Part shown: positions 36,155 to 46,504 of the stretch, in pieces
How the letters are laid out: each line of letters begins with the position of its first letter
Numbering within the stretch: position 1 is the first letter of the stretch
Assembly: GCA_021773295.1 (NCBI GenBank)
Contig: JAJFKI010000055.1
Coordinates: 1 to 64,000, forward strand
Direction of reading: 5' to 3'
Source: Gammaproteobacteria bacterium
Lineage (GTDB): Bacteria; Pseudomonadota; Gammaproteobacteria; UBA1113
DNA length: 64,000 nucleotides
Translations under genes and position numbers: made by a program
The notes under the pieces: generated by a model
The model's input: the letters and a program-made list of their open reading frames with translations, nothing else
Told to the model about the DNA's origin: nothing
The model's database searches: none

Positions 36155-36182
36155 ATTGTAGGGGTCGAACCTCTTGTACTCC
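36155..36182 (-). repeat. Possible second short repeat family, copy
   Basis: On the minus strand this reads GGAGTACAAG then AGGTTCGACCCCTACAAT, similar to 23544-23574. On the plus strand, CTTGTACTCC (36172-36181, approximately) also forms a 9-of-10 inverted repeat with GGGGTACAAG downstream, in the uvrB/aminotransferase divergent gap. Confidence 0.3.
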
Positions 36183-36286
36183 AGAAAACCGTGTTGTGGG
36201 GTACAAGGGGTACAACTATGCCACAAAATTAATTCAGATCAAGACGTAGTCGACAAGTCTTATACTTTTCTTCGGAGGGATCATTA

Positions 36287-38302
36287 TTGAAGCAAAAAAA
36301 GCTAAAAGTTTACTCACAATTTAAACCTGCTGGTGATCAACCAAAAGCCATTAACACCTTGACCGAGGGTATTAGCGCCGGCTTGGCGCATCAAGTTTTA
36401 TTAGGCGTCACCGGCTCGGGTAAAACCTTTACCATGGCCCATGTGATTGAGGCTTGCCAACGGCCCACGATGATTTTAGCGCCCAATAAAACCCTGGCAG
36501 CACAACTCTATGGCGAAATGAAACTTTTTTTTCCTGACAATGCTGTGGAATATTTTGTGTCTTATTATGATTATTACCAGCCGGAAGCTTATGTGCCTTC
36601 CTCAGATACCTATATCGAAAAAGATGCTTCAGTCAATGAACATATTGAGCAAATGCGTTTATCAGCCACCAAGGCATTAATCCAGCGCAGTGATGTCATC
36701 ATTGTTGCCACAGTATCTGCGATTTATGGTTTAGGCGATCCCGATGCTTATTTGAGTATGGTGTTGCACTTGAGTCGTGGTGAGCAAATTGATCAGCGGG
36801 AAGTGTTACGGCGTTTGGCGGAATTACAATATAAGCGTAATGATATAGAGTTGCGGCGTTCTACTTTTCGAGTACGGGGTGATGTTATTGATATTTTTCC
36901 GGCAGAATCGGAAAAAGATGCAGTGCGTATTGAATTATTTGATGAAGAAATTGAGAATATTAGTTATTTCGATCCTTTAACAGGAGAAGTGTTACAGCGT
37001 TTGCCACGAGTAACGATTTTTCCTAAAAGCCATTACGTGACGCCCAGACAGCGAGTGTTAGAAACTGTTGATAAAATAAAAGTTGAATTAGTGGATAGGC
37101 TCAAGCAATTGCGCGACTTGGATAAGTTAGTCGAAGCGCAACGCTTAGAAGAGCGCACCAAGTATGATATCGAAATGTTGGTGGAATTGGGGTATTGCAA
37201 TGGCGTTGAAAATTATTCTCGCTATTTATCGGGGCGCGAAGCCGGTGAGCCACCACCGACCTTATTTGATTACTTACCACCGAATGGTTTATTAATCATT
37301 GATGAATCCCATGTCACGGTGCCGCAATTAGGCGCCATGTTTAAAGGCGATAGGGCGCGCAAGTTTAATTTAGTGGAGTACGGTTTTCGCATGCCATCAG
37401 CTTTGGACAATAGGCCGTTAATGTTTGAAGAACTCGAAGACCGATCGCCGCAGCGGGTTTATGTGTCGGCGACGCCTGGTCCTTATGAAATGGATCGTGC
37501 CGGCGCAATTGCCGAGCAAGTCGTTCGGCCCACGGGTTTAGTGGATCCAGAGTTGGAAATAAGGCCGGTTGGTACACAGGTCGATGATTTACTCTCTGAA
37601 ATAAGAAAACGCGTGGCCGTACAAGAGAGAGTGCTAGTCACAACGCTGACAAAACGCATGGCGGAGGATTTAACAGATTATTTAGCTGATCATGGGGTGC
37701 GAGTGCGTTATTTACATTCCGACGTTGATACGGTGGAACGAGTGGAAATTATACGCGATCTACGTTTGGGCGAGTTTGATGTGCTAGTGGGGATTAACTT
37801 ATTGCGCGAAGGTTTAGACATGCCAGAAGTCTCCTTAGTAGCAATATTAGACGCTGATAAAGAAGGCTTCCTACGATCAGAGCGCTCACTGATTCAAACT
37901 ATCGGCCGTGCTGCGAGAAACATCAACGGCAAAGCTATCCTCTATGCGGATAAAGTCACAGGCTCGATGCAACGCGCTATCGATGAGACCAACCGTCGCC
38001 GTGAAAAACAAGAAGTATATAATAAAGAACATGGCATTACACCAAAGGGCATCGCCAAGAAAATTCACGACGTGATGGAAGGGGCACGCACGGAGAATAA
38101 GCCGTCTTCGGTCAGATATTTAAAAGTCGCCGAACAGTCATTGAAATACGGACACATGTCACAAACCGAGTTGGCAAAAAACATAAAAGCCTTAGAGAAG
38201 TCGATGTATGAGCACGCTAAGAATTTAGAATTCGAACAAGCCGCTAAAGTACGTGATGAAGTGCTGCATTTGCAGCAATATGCGATAGGTGATGCTGAGT
38301 AA
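36287..38302 (+). CDS. uvrB: Excinuclease ABC subunit B
   Basis: A 671-residue helicase-like protein of normal length. [12 protein letters not shown] is Walker A, the beta-hairpin region contains [26 protein letters not shown] is Walker B, and a UVR motif ends the protein ([22 protein letters not shown]). It verifies DNA damage handed over by UvrA. The start is TTG (36287), chosen because GGAGGGA lies seven bases upstream. I saw no LexA box in the upstream gap. Confidence 0.97.
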   Translation: MKQKKLKVYSQFKPAGDQPKAINTLTEGISAGLAHQVLLGVTGSGKTFTMAHVIEACQRPTMILAPNKTLAAQLYGEMKLFFPDNAVEYFVSYYDYYQPEAYVPSSDTYIEKDASVNEHIEQMRLSATKALIQRSDVIIVATVSAIYGLGDPDAYLSMVLHLSRGEQIDQREVLRRLAELQYKRNDIELRRSTFRVRGDVIDIFPAESEKDAVRIELFDEEIENISYFDPLTGEVLQRLPRVTIFPKSHYVTPRQRVLETVDKIKVELVDRLKQLRDLDKLVEAQRLEERTKYDIEMLVELGYCNGVENYSRYLSGREAGEPPPTLFDYLPPNGLLIIDESHVTVPQLGAMFKGDRARKFNLVEYGFRMPSALDNRPLMFEELEDRSPQRVYVSATPGPYEMDRAGAIAEQVVRPTGLVDPELEIRPVGTQVDDLLSEIRKRVAVQERVLVTTLTKRMAEDLTDYLADHGVRVRYLHSDVDTVERVEIIRDLRLGEFDVLVGINLLREGLDMPEVSLVAILDADKEGFLRSERSLIQTIGRAARNINGKAILYADKVTGSMQRAIDETNRRREKQEVYNKEHGITPKGIAKKIHDVMEGARTENKPSSVRYLKVAEQSLKYGHMSQTELAKNIKALEKSMYEHAKNLEFEQAAKVRDEVLHLQQYAIGDAE

Positions 38303-38430
38303 TCCTGTATGACAGGACCATGGGCCCTGCCAATTTGTTTGGGTCAAACCTCTTATTTATCTTGGAGGTTGATAGGGCTTCATCATTCTCCCGGGTTCTT
38401 CATGCCTAGATTTTTTGCTAGTCGTCTTAG

Positions 38431-39774
38431 CTAAATGATTAGGTGTTGCAAGTATTGCTTTAATTGGCTGATTAAATAATAGGGTAAATTAAGTAGCGTA
38501 AATTGTTTGCCAGATAGGGTTTTTAATTGATCGGTTTGCAGCTTGCCTGCATACAAGCGGACGGCATATTCGTGATTCGTTTGCTCCATAAATTGAGCGA
38601 GTGATTTTAAGCGTCCTGTTGCGCCAGATTTTACTTCGATGGGGATGAGGAATTGATTGAAAGGGACAACGTAATCCACTTCAGCATTGGATTGGACTTT
38701 TTCTCTGACCCAAAATTTTAAGTGCTGTTGGGTCAAGCGGGTGCTTGCAAGTAACTCTTGGCCAACCATGTTTTCTATGATGCGACCACTATAAAGGTTG
38801 TTTAAATCCTTTAGTGTGAAGTAATGTTGTTGTAGGCCCGCAACATAATTCACCATGCCGGTATCTAAAAATTGCAATCGTGGTGATTTTTTATGATCCG
38901 CTTGTGCTGGAGGAGTTGTTTGAGTTGTGGGGTAGACGAGCTTTAAGATCATTGCTTTTTCTAATGTTCGCAGCGCTTCACCGATTTCTCTAGATTTATA
39001 GTTAGAATTACCAAAGCCTTGGAATTGTATTCTTGCCCCTGATTCTATAGGTGCGTATTGAATGACGTGACGGATGACTTGTGCCATCGCCTTACTGCTT
39101 GCGTACTTTTCAACATCATCCATAAACCCAGTCACCAAACTTTGGTAAACGCTATTACAAGCAAGGATATCCCTATTTTCAAGATAGGTACTGACAGCTT
39201 CTGGCATGCCACCAATGAGTGTGTATTGGTGAAATAATTGTAGGAGTTTCTCATGAGCATACTCAGGGCAGGGGGCTTGTTGTATTGCCGCAAGTGCTTG
39301 GGTTTCATTGCTTGCAAGCAAGTATTCAGAAAAGTTTATGGGGTACATAAAAAGGTATTCAACTCTGCCCACAGGAAAACTAACATGCCTATCGATTAAT
39401 GTTTCTAAGAGTGAGCCTGCGGCGATGACATGGATGTCATTTCTGTCTTCATGAAAGTAACGTAACATGGCAGCTGCTTTAGGTGAGTTTTGAATTTCAT
39501 CGATAAACAGTAGGGTTTTACCTTCAGGATTCATGGCCTGACCTAAATGGAAATGAATCGCTGCGATTAATTCATTAATGTCATAATCTTGCTCAAATAA
39601 GTCACGGTCGGCTTTTTTCTCTAAATTTAATTCTATAAATTGATCATATTGCTGGCCAAAGCGCTGGACGATAGTTGTTTTGCCCACTTGGCGCGCTCCG
39701 CGCAAAATAAGCGGCTTACGGCTTGCTTTTTCAGACCAATTTATAAGTTCTTGATTAATATCACGTTTAAGCAT
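38431..39774 (-). CDS. AAA ATPase with DUF4143 domain
   Basis: A 447-residue protein. The N-terminal AAA_14-type domain has GARQVGKTT (Walker A) and LLFIDEIQNSP (Walker B); the C-terminal DUF4143 part has the PD-(D/E)xK-like stretch EVDYVVPFNQFLIPIEVKSG. The family is widespread and often horizontally moved; its cellular job is unknown. It is monocistronic and preceded by three direct repeats at 39791-39869 that suggest self-regulation. No partner gene is adjacent. Confidence 0.88.
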   Translation of the reverse strand: MLKRDINQELINWSEKASRKPLILRGARQVGKTTIVQRFGQQYDQFIELNLEKKADRDLFEQDYDINELIAAIHFHLGQAMNPEGKTLLFIDEIQNSPKAAAMLRYFHEDRNDIHVIAAGSLLETLIDRHVSFPVGRVEYLFMYPINFSEYLLASNETQALAAIQQAPCPEYAHEKLLQLFHQYTLIGGMPEAVSTYLENRDILACNSVYQSLVTGFMDDVEKYASSKAMAQVIRHVIQYAPIESGARIQFQGFGNSNYKSREIGEALRTLEKAMILKLVYPTTQTTPPAQADHKKSPRLQFLDTGMVNYVAGLQQHYFTLKDLNNLYSGRIIENMVGQELLASTRLTQQHLKFWVREKVQSNAEVDYVVPFNQFLIPIEVKSGATGRLKSLAQFMEQTNHEYAVRLYAGKLQTDQLKTLSGKQFTLLNLPYYLISQLKQYLQHLII

Positions 39775-39790
39775 GTCTACAGACCTATTT

Positions 39791-39869
39791 GTAACAGAAT
39801 AAGGGTATTTTACTACAAGACTTGTAACAAAATAAGGGTATTTTGTTAAAGATCATGTAACAGAATAAG
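39791..39869. promoter_or_regulatory. Three direct repeats upstream of the AAA/DUF4143 gene
   Basis: GTAACAGAATAAGGGTATTTT occurs at 39791-39811, again with one change at 39824-39844, and as its first 13 bases at 39857-39869. Spacing is exactly 33 bp, about three helical turns, so bound proteins would sit on one face. The first copy is 17 bp from the start codon and would cover the ribosome site or promoter. Confidence 0.7.
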
Positions 39870-39916
39870 CCTTAATTGAGTATAGATCAGCTTGTTAATA
39901 CGTCAAAAGGGCAAAT

Positions 39917-40444
39917 TTAACGATAATCATACATCAGCATGCCACCGTTAGTAGTGAGATTGCAGCTGAAGTTAAGGCCGATAAAGCCCGGTTTAGTGAA
40001 ATTCGTCATACCCATGGCAAAGCTGACGCTGGCGTTGCCTGGGGAGCCATAAGTGTTGCAAATCACTCTGAATAGTGGTGGTAATCCCTCAGAGCGTTTT
40101 TGCATGATGCTGAAGTATCCCCGAATTAATGATTTATTGGGTTGCGAAGTGGGGATGACTTGAATGCCTGTGTATGCTTTGGGACTGGTGGTGATGTGAC
40201 AGCTCGCATTGAGTTTGCTGCCGGGTTCAGAGTAGACATAACCTTTCAACGCAATTTGCGTATTAAACTTTTCACGATACAACGCATAGGATGGATCCTT
40301 GGGCGTGCAGTAAACCGTAAATTGATGTCCCATAGTGCCTGATTGAAATAAGCCAACGCCCATGCCGCGATGCAATAACTCAGCAAAAGCAGAACTCGCA
40401 AACAATAAACCACAAGCCATGAGGAAAGTTGTTAAGGTTTTCAT
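39917..40444 (-). CDS. Secreted hypothetical protein
   Basis: A 175-residue protein with a signal peptide (MKTLTTFLMACGLLFASSAFA, cleavage after about 21; split: 18 hydrophobic residues). The mature part is beta-rich with four Cys residues (YCTPK, NASCHI, VICNT, FSCNL), likely two disulfides in the periplasm or outside. No family is recognised. It is monocistronic. Confidence 0.7.
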   Translation of the reverse strand: MKTLTTFLMACGLLFASSAFAELLHRGMGVGLFQSGTMGHQFTVYCTPKDPSYALYREKFNTQIALKGYVYSEPGSKLNASCHITTSPKAYTGIQVIPTSQPNKSLIRGYFSIMQKRSEGLPPLFRVICNTYGSPGNASVSFAMGMTNFTKPGFIGLNFSCNLTTNGGMLMYDYR

Positions 40445-40725
40445 AATCTCTCTTCTTATTTTCTTATTATTGCTTACTAATGATTATAGCTATCCCTCAT
40501 GTGTGGAAATGAAAAAAATTATTAGCATTATCTTATTACTTATGTAATCGCGCTAGTAACTTTATGAAAATGATCATGTAAGAAAGTCTTATCAGCGTTC
40601 GCCATTAGAGACAATGCAATAACGCTATTACAAAACATTATATGCAGCTAAGAATCCCTTAATTATACACTGGCATAATGCTAATCATAATACAGAAAAG
40701 TGTATTGATTATTGAGATTAAAACT

Positions 40726-42786
40726 ATGTCAGATGTAAGAGATGAATACAGTGAAAATACCCGGGCAATCGTGTTTGATATTGCTCGTATGGCGCGACAA
40801 GAAGTATTGCGGCGTTCTGCAAGCGGTACTGAATCTATTCCCGTGATTGTAATTGATGGGCCAGCAGGCATTGGTAAAACGACCTTTACCTGTGATTTAT
40901 TGAGAGCGTTATCCGAGCTCGATGTTATTCGTCAACACTTCGATCAAGATAGATTTGGCATGGACAGGGCAATTAGAAACAGTTTGAAAATTAGTCCATG
41001 TGCTGATTTTTCCAGAGATTATGTGACACCCTTACAATTAGCAGCAATGATACGAGGTGAATCGGGTAAATTTCCATTGCGTGATAAGCGTAGTGGTGAG
41101 AGAACCATTGTTGGAAGTTCTGCAATAGGAGCATTCGGAAAAGAAGAAGTTACCGATGATCATGCACGCTATGAAATGATTGAGGCTCCCAAAGGAGGGA
41201 TCATTGTCTATGAAGGTGTAAGTTCATTGAGTGGTGCTATGATGGAACATACTAGGTTTCCACAAGAACTGAGAGACGAATTGGTATTGAGAGTATTTAT
41301 TAAGCCGGATGAAGAAGCTGTGCTTGAGGCGTCTAGATTAAAACGCGACGTTGAAGAACGTGGTGCCGATGCTGCGGCATTTAGAAAAAATTGGAATACC
41401 TTCCAGAGAAACAATTGGCTTTACACGATGCGTGGCTTAGAGAATGCGAATATTGTGATTACTCGCCGTACTGATACAAGCTTTAGCATGCAACAAATTG
41501 CCCCTGTTTGTGCAACCGGTGATATTGTTTCAACTGAGAGCGCTCATAGAACGGCATCACGACTTCTAAGGCAACAAATGCTTACAGCTAAGCATGAGCA
41601 ATGGTTTGATGAACATTTTCGTGAAATGTCAGCAAGATTAAGTTTGGCACCTATGCCCATCGAACAAACGTCAAAAGATGATATTACCACCATGCATTTA
41701 ACGTATAAAGAAAGTGAATACAGAGCGTCACGAACGCTTGATGATTTTGGTCTAATGCAATCTGCGAAACAGCGCGCCAGATCCCGTGAAAAGCAAGCAC
41801 TAATGCATGATGAACGGTTCAATGATCTGCGGCGCATGGAAACAGAAACAGCATTTGCCTCAGTTATCCTCAGTGATCTAGAACCTTTAATGCCTGTTGT
41901 GTTGAAAGTCTCTGCGCATATGTTAGAAGTGATTGGTCCAGTACTGAGAAAGTTCGTTAGTGACGCAGAGTCACTCACTGAAAAAGAGCGAAACCTCGTA
42001 GAATTTTTTATAGAGCCCATGAGACCGAACAGTAATGAGTTAGGCCGCATGATACTTGAAAAAGATCAGACAGTTTCTAGTGATACAAAAATTGCAACTT
42101 GGCTCTTAACTTCCTTAGCCAGTGATGATCCTGCGACACTTTATACGCATCTTCGCTGTAATATCAGATATTCTCATTTCATGTCAGAAGAGGCGGCAAC
42201 CGTAAATCCTGAAGCTTACGATTACCCAAGTGCACAAACAAAATTAAGCAGAGATTATTTTTTAAATTTACATGCAAAGCTAGATCCGCTTATTAAAAGC
42301 AGAAGTCGACAGCGCTTAGGGCGTTATAATCTGAGTAAAAAGTTTGGCATTATTAGCGGTGAGGAACGATTACCAGCGCTTAAAAAACATAGTGTCACAA
42401 TGCCATTACACTATCGTGCACAAAATGATATTATCGCGACTTTTGGTTCTTTTTTTAATAAAACGGCCGCGAGTCAGAATATTCCATTAGTGGCGTCACC
42501 CTCAGGTGCAATGATGCATTTACTAATTGCTGCATCTGCCGCGGAGCTATCGAGTGAGGAGATGCAGTCTTACCATCTTGTTGTGACTTGTTATTTAATT
42601 GGCGGCGGGTTCCACTCTCTGGGAGAAGCTGTGGGTGTAAGTGCTCAATTACTTGACTTTCCTGATGCGAGTTATCATTCATTGATTCCTGAGGTGTTGC
42701 ATGCACGAGCAGGATACTGTGACTTTTTAGCAAGCGTTGATGATAGATCTGTATTATGGCTTAGCTCAGCAAGTCCAGATTTATAG
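40726..42786 (+). CDS. P-loop kinase domain fused to a large unknown domain
   Basis: About 686 residues; the start at MSDVRDEY is preferred over the upstream in-frame 40678, though its ribosome site is weak. Residues 38-260 look like a uridine-kinase-like P-loop enzyme: DGPAGIGKTTF (Walker A, 44-54) and RLKRDVEERGAD (the lid Arg pattern). Residues about 270-686 have no recognised domain and are mostly helical. No signal or membrane segment. The fusion is unfamiliar to me. It is isolated between single genes, so context gives no substrate. Confidence 0.7.
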   Translation: MSDVRDEYSENTRAIVFDIARMARQEVLRRSASGTESIPVIVIDGPAGIGKTTFTCDLLRALSELDVIRQHFDQDRFGMDRAIRNSLKISPCADFSRDYVTPLQLAAMIRGESGKFPLRDKRSGERTIVGSSAIGAFGKEEVTDDHARYEMIEAPKGGIIVYEGVSSLSGAMMEHTRFPQELRDELVLRVFIKPDEEAVLEASRLKRDVEERGADAAAFRKNWNTFQRNNWLYTMRGLENANIVITRRTDTSFSMQQIAPVCATGDIVSTESAHRTASRLLRQQMLTAKHEQWFDEHFREMSARLSLAPMPIEQTSKDDITTMHLTYKESEYRASRTLDDFGLMQSAKQRARSREKQALMHDERFNDLRRMETETAFASVILSDLEPLMPVVLKVSAHMLEVIGPVLRKFVSDAESLTEKERNLVEFFIEPMRPNSNELGRMILEKDQTVSSDTKIATWLLTSLASDDPATLYTHLRCNIRYSHFMSEEAATVNPEAYDYPSAQTKLSRDYFLNLHAKLDPLIKSRSRQRLGRYNLSKKFGIISGEERLPALKKHSVTMPLHYRAQNDIIATFGSFFNKTAASQNIPLVASPSGAMMHLLIAASAAELSSEEMQSYHLVVTCYLIGGGFHSLGEAVGVSAQLLDFPDASYHSLIPEVLHARAGYCDFLASVDDRSVLWLSSASPDL

Positions 42787-42820
42787 GGCAATAACTTAAA
42801 GTAAATATAAGAGTTTTTAA

Positions 42821-43303
42821 TTAACGCTGTGGCGTGATAAAGGATTGTCGTGTGACAGTCCCCCAGTCTGGATCATCAACAATAGCTTCATCGTAATTAC
42901 CGTCAGTATACGTGTTAATAACATGCCGCCAGAAATTGATCGCTTGCTCGGCGCCTTCAATTTGCCTCACTTGCCACTGGCCCGGGTATTTGTCGAAAAT
43001 CGCGGTCGCAAGTTTTAAACCGAGCTGCTGGCGACGCATGACAGGGATCACATAGAATTCTGCAATATCATGAATGGCGCCTTTGGTATTAGCAACACAA
43101 AACCCAACGGGCAGCTTCTCAACATATAAGAGGTATCCCACACAGGGATCAACCGGCATTGTATCTGGATGAAATATGCCTGATTCATCCGGAAGCTTAT
43201 GAGTGAGATTAGAAAACTCAGCTTCATAGGCATGAGCGAGGCTGAGATAGTAAGTGATAGTATTTTTATCAATTTTAGTTATTTTAAAATTTGGCTGCTT
43301 CAT
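42821..43303 (-). CDS. GNAT family N-acetyltransferase
   Basis: A 160-residue protein. FYVIPVMRRQQLGLKLATAIFDK matches the acetyl-CoA-binding motif A of the GNAT fold (R/Q-x-x-G-x-G/A, here RRQQLG), preceded by the typical beta-4 strand IHDIAEFYVIP. Acceptor unknown. It is convergent with the kinase-fusion gene. Confidence 0.8.
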   Translation of the reverse strand: MKQPNFKITKIDKNTITYYLSLAHAYEAEFSNLTHKLPDESGIFHPDTMPVDPCVGYLLYVEKLPVGFCVANTKGAIHDIAEFYVIPVMRRQQLGLKLATAIFDKYPGQWQVRQIEGAEQAINFWRHVINTYTDGNYDEAIVDDPDWGTVTRQSFITPQR

Positions 43304-43426
43304 ACACGTGGTACCCTGATTAAACGATTTAGTTTATATCGTACGTTAATCTCAGACAGAGAAAAAGTGCCATTTGTTCTGGTACTTGACCCATATAGCA
43401 GCAAATGATAATTTACCCACCTCTTT

Positions 43427-43501
43427 AGGCACGTAGCTCAGTGGTAGAGCACCACCTTGACATGGTGGTGGTCGGTGGTTCGATCCCACTCGTGCCTACC
43501 A
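43427..43501 (+). tRNA. tRNA-Val (anticodon GAC)
   Basis: A 75-base gene with encoded CCA (43499-43501). AGGCACG pairs with CGTGCCT. The anticodon loop is TTGACAT, giving GAC. It lies 146 bp before thrS. Confidence 0.96.
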
Positions 43502-43647
43502 GATGAGTGGTTAGCGCTTAGAAGTATGGGGTTGGATTAATGCCCTATGTTTTGAGGCTAGTGATTTGATCGGGTAGCTGGGGGTGAGGACAATCATTAT
43601 TTCTTTCTTCATCTCCTCTTATTTTTTTATGTTTTAAGGTGGAGTGT

Positions 43648-45618
43648 ATGCCAATCGTTACATTGCCTGATGGGAGTCAGCGGGAGTTTGCAGATGCTGT
43701 GTCTGTGGCTGAGGTTGCGGCGAGTATTGGTGCGGGCTTAGCGAAAGCAGCATTGGCAGGGAAAGTGGATGACTGCTTGGTGGATACCAGCTTTGTTATT
43801 GCTGAGGATGCCACTCTGGCCATTATCACCGATAAGGACACACAAGGTTTAGAAATCATTCGTCATTCCTGTGCGCATTTGCTGGCGCAAGCAGTGAAGC
43901 GTTTGTTTCCCAGTGCGCAAGTGACTATTGGGCCAGTCATTGACAATGGTTTTTACTATGACTTTGCGTTTGAGCGTTCTTTTACGCCGGAAGATTTAGT
44001 GGCGATTGAAGCGGAAATGGCGAAGATTGTGAAGGAAGATTATTCCGTATCTCGTCAAGAAATGCCGCGTGATGATGCCATTGCTTTTTTTCGTGATAGG
44101 GGCGAAGAGTATAAAGCGAAAATTATTGAAGATATTCCTGAGGGGGACGTGTTATCTCTTTATCAACAAGGGGATTTTATTGATTTATGTCGAGGTCCTC
44201 ATATTCCTAGTACCGGTCGCTTAAAAGCCTTTAAGTTAACAAAGGTTGCTGGCGCTTATTGGCGTGGGGATGCTAATAATGAAATGTTGCAGCGGATTTA
44301 TGGTACCGCATGGCCTGATAAGAAAGCCTTGAAAGCCTATTTAGACCGCATTGAAGAAGCTGAAAAGCGGGATCATCGACTGCTGGCTAAGCGCCTGGAT
44401 TTATACCATATCCAACCAGAAGCGCCGGGTGAAATCTTTTGGCATCCAAAGGGCTGGCGTTTGGTGAATTTAATTCGTGAGTATTTGCGCAGGGTTCAAG
44501 AAGATGCCGGTTATGAAGAAATTAATACGCCGTTATTAGTCGATGAAATTTTGTGGCAACAGTCAGGCCATAAAGCCAAGTTTGATGAAGAAATGTTTAG
44601 TGTCACCTCGGAAAACCACACGTACGCTATTAAACCCATGAGCTGCCCTTGCCATATTCAAGTGTTTAAAGACAGCTTACACAGTTATCGTGATTTGCCG
44701 ATTCGCTATGCGGAGTTTGGGCATTGTCATCGCTCAGAGCCTTCAGGGACCTTGCATGGCTTGATGCGGGTACGGGGTTTTGTGCAAGATGATGGTCATA
44801 TCTTTTGTAGCGAAGATCAAATTCAAGAAGAAGTATTAGCCTTTATTGATCAATTACACCAAGTTTATCAAGCCTTTGGCTTTACCGGTTTAACCTATAA
44901 ATTATCCACTCGACCGGAAAAGCGTGTTGGCAGTGATGACGTCTGGGATAAAGCCGAAAAGGCTTTGGCTGCAGCATTAGATGCCAGGGATTTAGATTGG
45001 CAATTACAGCCTGGCGAAGGGGCGTTTTATGGGCCCAAAGTCGAATTTGCCATGTTGGACTGCTTAGAACGGGAATGGCAGTGTGGAACCATCCAAGTGG
45101 ATTTTTCCATGCCAGAGCGGCTCGGTGCGCACTATATTGCTGAAACCGGTGAAAAGCGAGTGCCCGTTATGCTACACCGTGCCATCTTGGGTTCATTTGA
45201 ACGATTTATCGGGATTTTAATAGAACAACACGCGGGGAAATTCCCTCTGTGGCTGGCGCCAATTCAAGTGGCAGTGATGACAATTGCCAGCCGCCACGAT
45301 GAATATGCGCAAAATCTTACAAAAATTATGAAAAATAGCAAAATTAGGGCCATTTCGGACTTGCGAAATGAGAAGATTGGCTTTAAAATTCGCGGACATA
45401 CTTTGCAGTATATTCCTTATCAAGTGATTATCGGTGATAAGGAGCTGGAAAATGGAACTGTTTCGGTGCGCACATTAGCAGGTGAAGACTTGGGGAGCTT
45501 GACCCCTGAAGCGTTAATGGCAATATTAGAAGCAGAAGTCACAAACAAAAAGGAGCGCCACAGAATAAGCGTGTGGAGCGGCTCTAAGCAGCCGAAAGGC
45601 GGAGGAATAGACAATTAG
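43648..45618 (+). CDS. thrS: Threonyl-tRNA synthetase
   Basis: About 656 residues. The ATG at MPIVTLPDG is preferred to a GTG at 43639 because AAGGTGGAG lies just before it. It has the TGS domain (1-62), the editing domain with [12 protein letters not shown], the class II catalytic core with zinc-site Cys ([12 protein letters not shown]) and class II motif 3 ([13 protein letters not shown]), and the anticodon-binding domain. It charges tRNA-Thr and edits serine. First gene of the translation operon; its end overlaps infC by 5 bp. Confidence 0.97.
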   Translation: MPIVTLPDGSQREFADAVSVAEVAASIGAGLAKAALAGKVDDCLVDTSFVIAEDATLAIITDKDTQGLEIIRHSCAHLLAQAVKRLFPSAQVTIGPVIDNGFYYDFAFERSFTPEDLVAIEAEMAKIVKEDYSVSRQEMPRDDAIAFFRDRGEEYKAKIIEDIPEGDVLSLYQQGDFIDLCRGPHIPSTGRLKAFKLTKVAGAYWRGDANNEMLQRIYGTAWPDKKALKAYLDRIEEAEKRDHRLLAKRLDLYHIQPEAPGEIFWHPKGWRLVNLIREYLRRVQEDAGYEEINTPLLVDEILWQQSGHKAKFDEEMFSVTSENHTYAIKPMSCPCHIQVFKDSLHSYRDLPIRYAEFGHCHRSEPSGTLHGLMRVRGFVQDDGHIFCSEDQIQEEVLAFIDQLHQVYQAFGFTGLTYKLSTRPEKRVGSDDVWDKAEKALAAALDARDLDWQLQPGEGAFYGPKVEFAMLDCLEREWQCGTIQVDFSMPERLGAHYIAETGEKRVPVMLHRAILGSFERFIGILIEQHAGKFPLWLAPIQVAVMTIASRHDEYAQNLTKIMKNSKIRAISDLRNEKIGFKIRGHTLQYIPYQVIIGDKELENGTVSVRTLAGEDLGSLTPEALMAILEAEVTNKKERHRISVWSGSKQPKGGGIDN

Positions 45619-46144
45619 CTCAAGTCAGACCACACAAGCACGAGTAAACCGTGATATACGGGTTCGTGAAGTTCGCGTGATTGACGCGGAAGGTGAACAA
45701 GCAGGCGTTATGCCTACGCGTGATGCTTTGGCGAAAGCCGAGGAAGCCGGTTTAGACTTAGTTGAAGTCTCTCCTAATGCCAAGCCGCCCGTTTGTCGCA
45801 TTATGGATTACGGCAAGTTTCAATATCAACAAAAGAAACGCGCCGCGACTGCAAAGAAAAAACAGCATAAAATGCAAGTTAAAATTATTCAGTTCCGTCC
45901 AGGTACTGAAGAAGGGGATTATCAGGTCAAACTACGCAACCTGATACGTTTCCTAGAACAAGGGGACAAGGCCCGCATTGTGGTTCGCTTCCGAGGGCGT
46001 GAAATGACACATCGAGAAATCGGTATGGCATTGTTAGAACGCGTTGAAAAAGACTTAGTCGAATACGGCACGGTTGAACAACGCCCCAAAATGGAAGGTC
46101 GACAAATGATGATGGTCGTGGCTCCTAAGCGTAAGAGTAAATAG
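45614..46144 (+). CDS. infC: Translation initiation factor IF-3 with AUU start
   Basis: The protein is 176 residues if it starts at ATT (45614). No ATG, GTG or TTG lies in frame between the upstream in-frame TAG (45608) and the GTG at 45677, which would cut off 21 residues of the N-terminal domain including [14 protein letters not shown], conserved in IF-3. GGAGG (45600-45604) is nine bases before the ATT. E. coli infC also starts with AUU and is repressed by its own product, which discriminates against such starts. It overlaps the thrS stop. Confidence 0.93.
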   Translation: MSSSQTTQARVNRDIRVREVRVIDAEGEQAGVMPTRDALAKAEEAGLDLVEVSPNAKPPVCRIMDYGKFQYQQKKRAATAKKKQHKMQVKIIQFRPGTEEGDYQVKLRNLIRFLEQGDKARIVVRFRGREMTHREIGMALLERVEKDLVEYGTVEQRPKMEGRQMMMVVAPKRKSK

Positions 46145-46173
46145 GTTTTTAGTCTTACTTGAGTAGTAAAAGG

Positions 46174-46198
46174 TTGGTAAGAGCAATGTTCTTACTAA
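46174..46198 (+). promoter_or_regulatory. Hairpin in the rpmI leader
   Basis: TTGGTAAGA (46174-46182) and TCTTACTAA (46190-46198) form a nine-pair stem with one G-U and a 7-base loop. No T-run follows, so it is not a plain terminator. In E. coli this gap holds the L20 repression site; the same role is possible here. Confidence 0.35.
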
Positions 46199-46277
46199 AA
46201 TGAAATAAAAAAACCATGTGTAAATTGTTAGGGTTTCTATGTAAAGCCTTCACACATTGGTAAATGCGGAGTTTAAT

Positions 46278-46484
46278 ATGCCTAAATTGAAATCTCATCG
46301 AGGCGCTGCCAAGCGTTTTCGTCGTATAAGTAGTAGCGTGAAAAAGAAATTTAAATTTCGTCGCGCTAATCGTAATCACATACTCACCAAAAAAGCGCCT
46401 GGTCGCATGTTGCGTTTGCGTCCTCAAGCTGTGGTGAAAAAGTGTGATAGCAATGCAATCGATCGTCTGTTAAACGGCAGCTAA
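46278..46484 (+). CDS. rpmI: 50S ribosomal protein bL35
   Basis: A 68-residue protein starting at MPKLKSHRGAAKRF, with GGAG seven bases before; an in-frame GTG at 46257 is not used. Very basic, with FKFRRANRNHILTKK typical of bL35. Co-transcribed with rplT. Confidence 0.97.
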   Translation: MPKLKSHRGAAKRFRRISSSVKKKFKFRRANRNHILTKKAPGRMLRLRPQAVVKKCDSNAIDRLLNGS

Positions 46485-46504
46485 CTTAATACGAGGAACA
46501 TATC

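Noticed and set aside
36121-36286. LexA (SOS) box before uvrB
   Set aside because: I looked for CTG-N10-CAG in the divergent gap and found no convincing match.
39791-39869. Short repeats as a CRISPR array
   Set aside because: Only three units, the spacers are 12 bp and no cas gene is near; the position before a start codon fits an operator.
40659-40871. Minus-strand 70-residue frame
   Set aside because: Antisense to the start of the kinase-fusion gene, with no ribosome site or family resemblance.
45677-46144. IF-3 starting at GTG 45677
   Set aside because: It lacks a ribosome site and would remove conserved N-terminal residues; ATT 45614 fits better.
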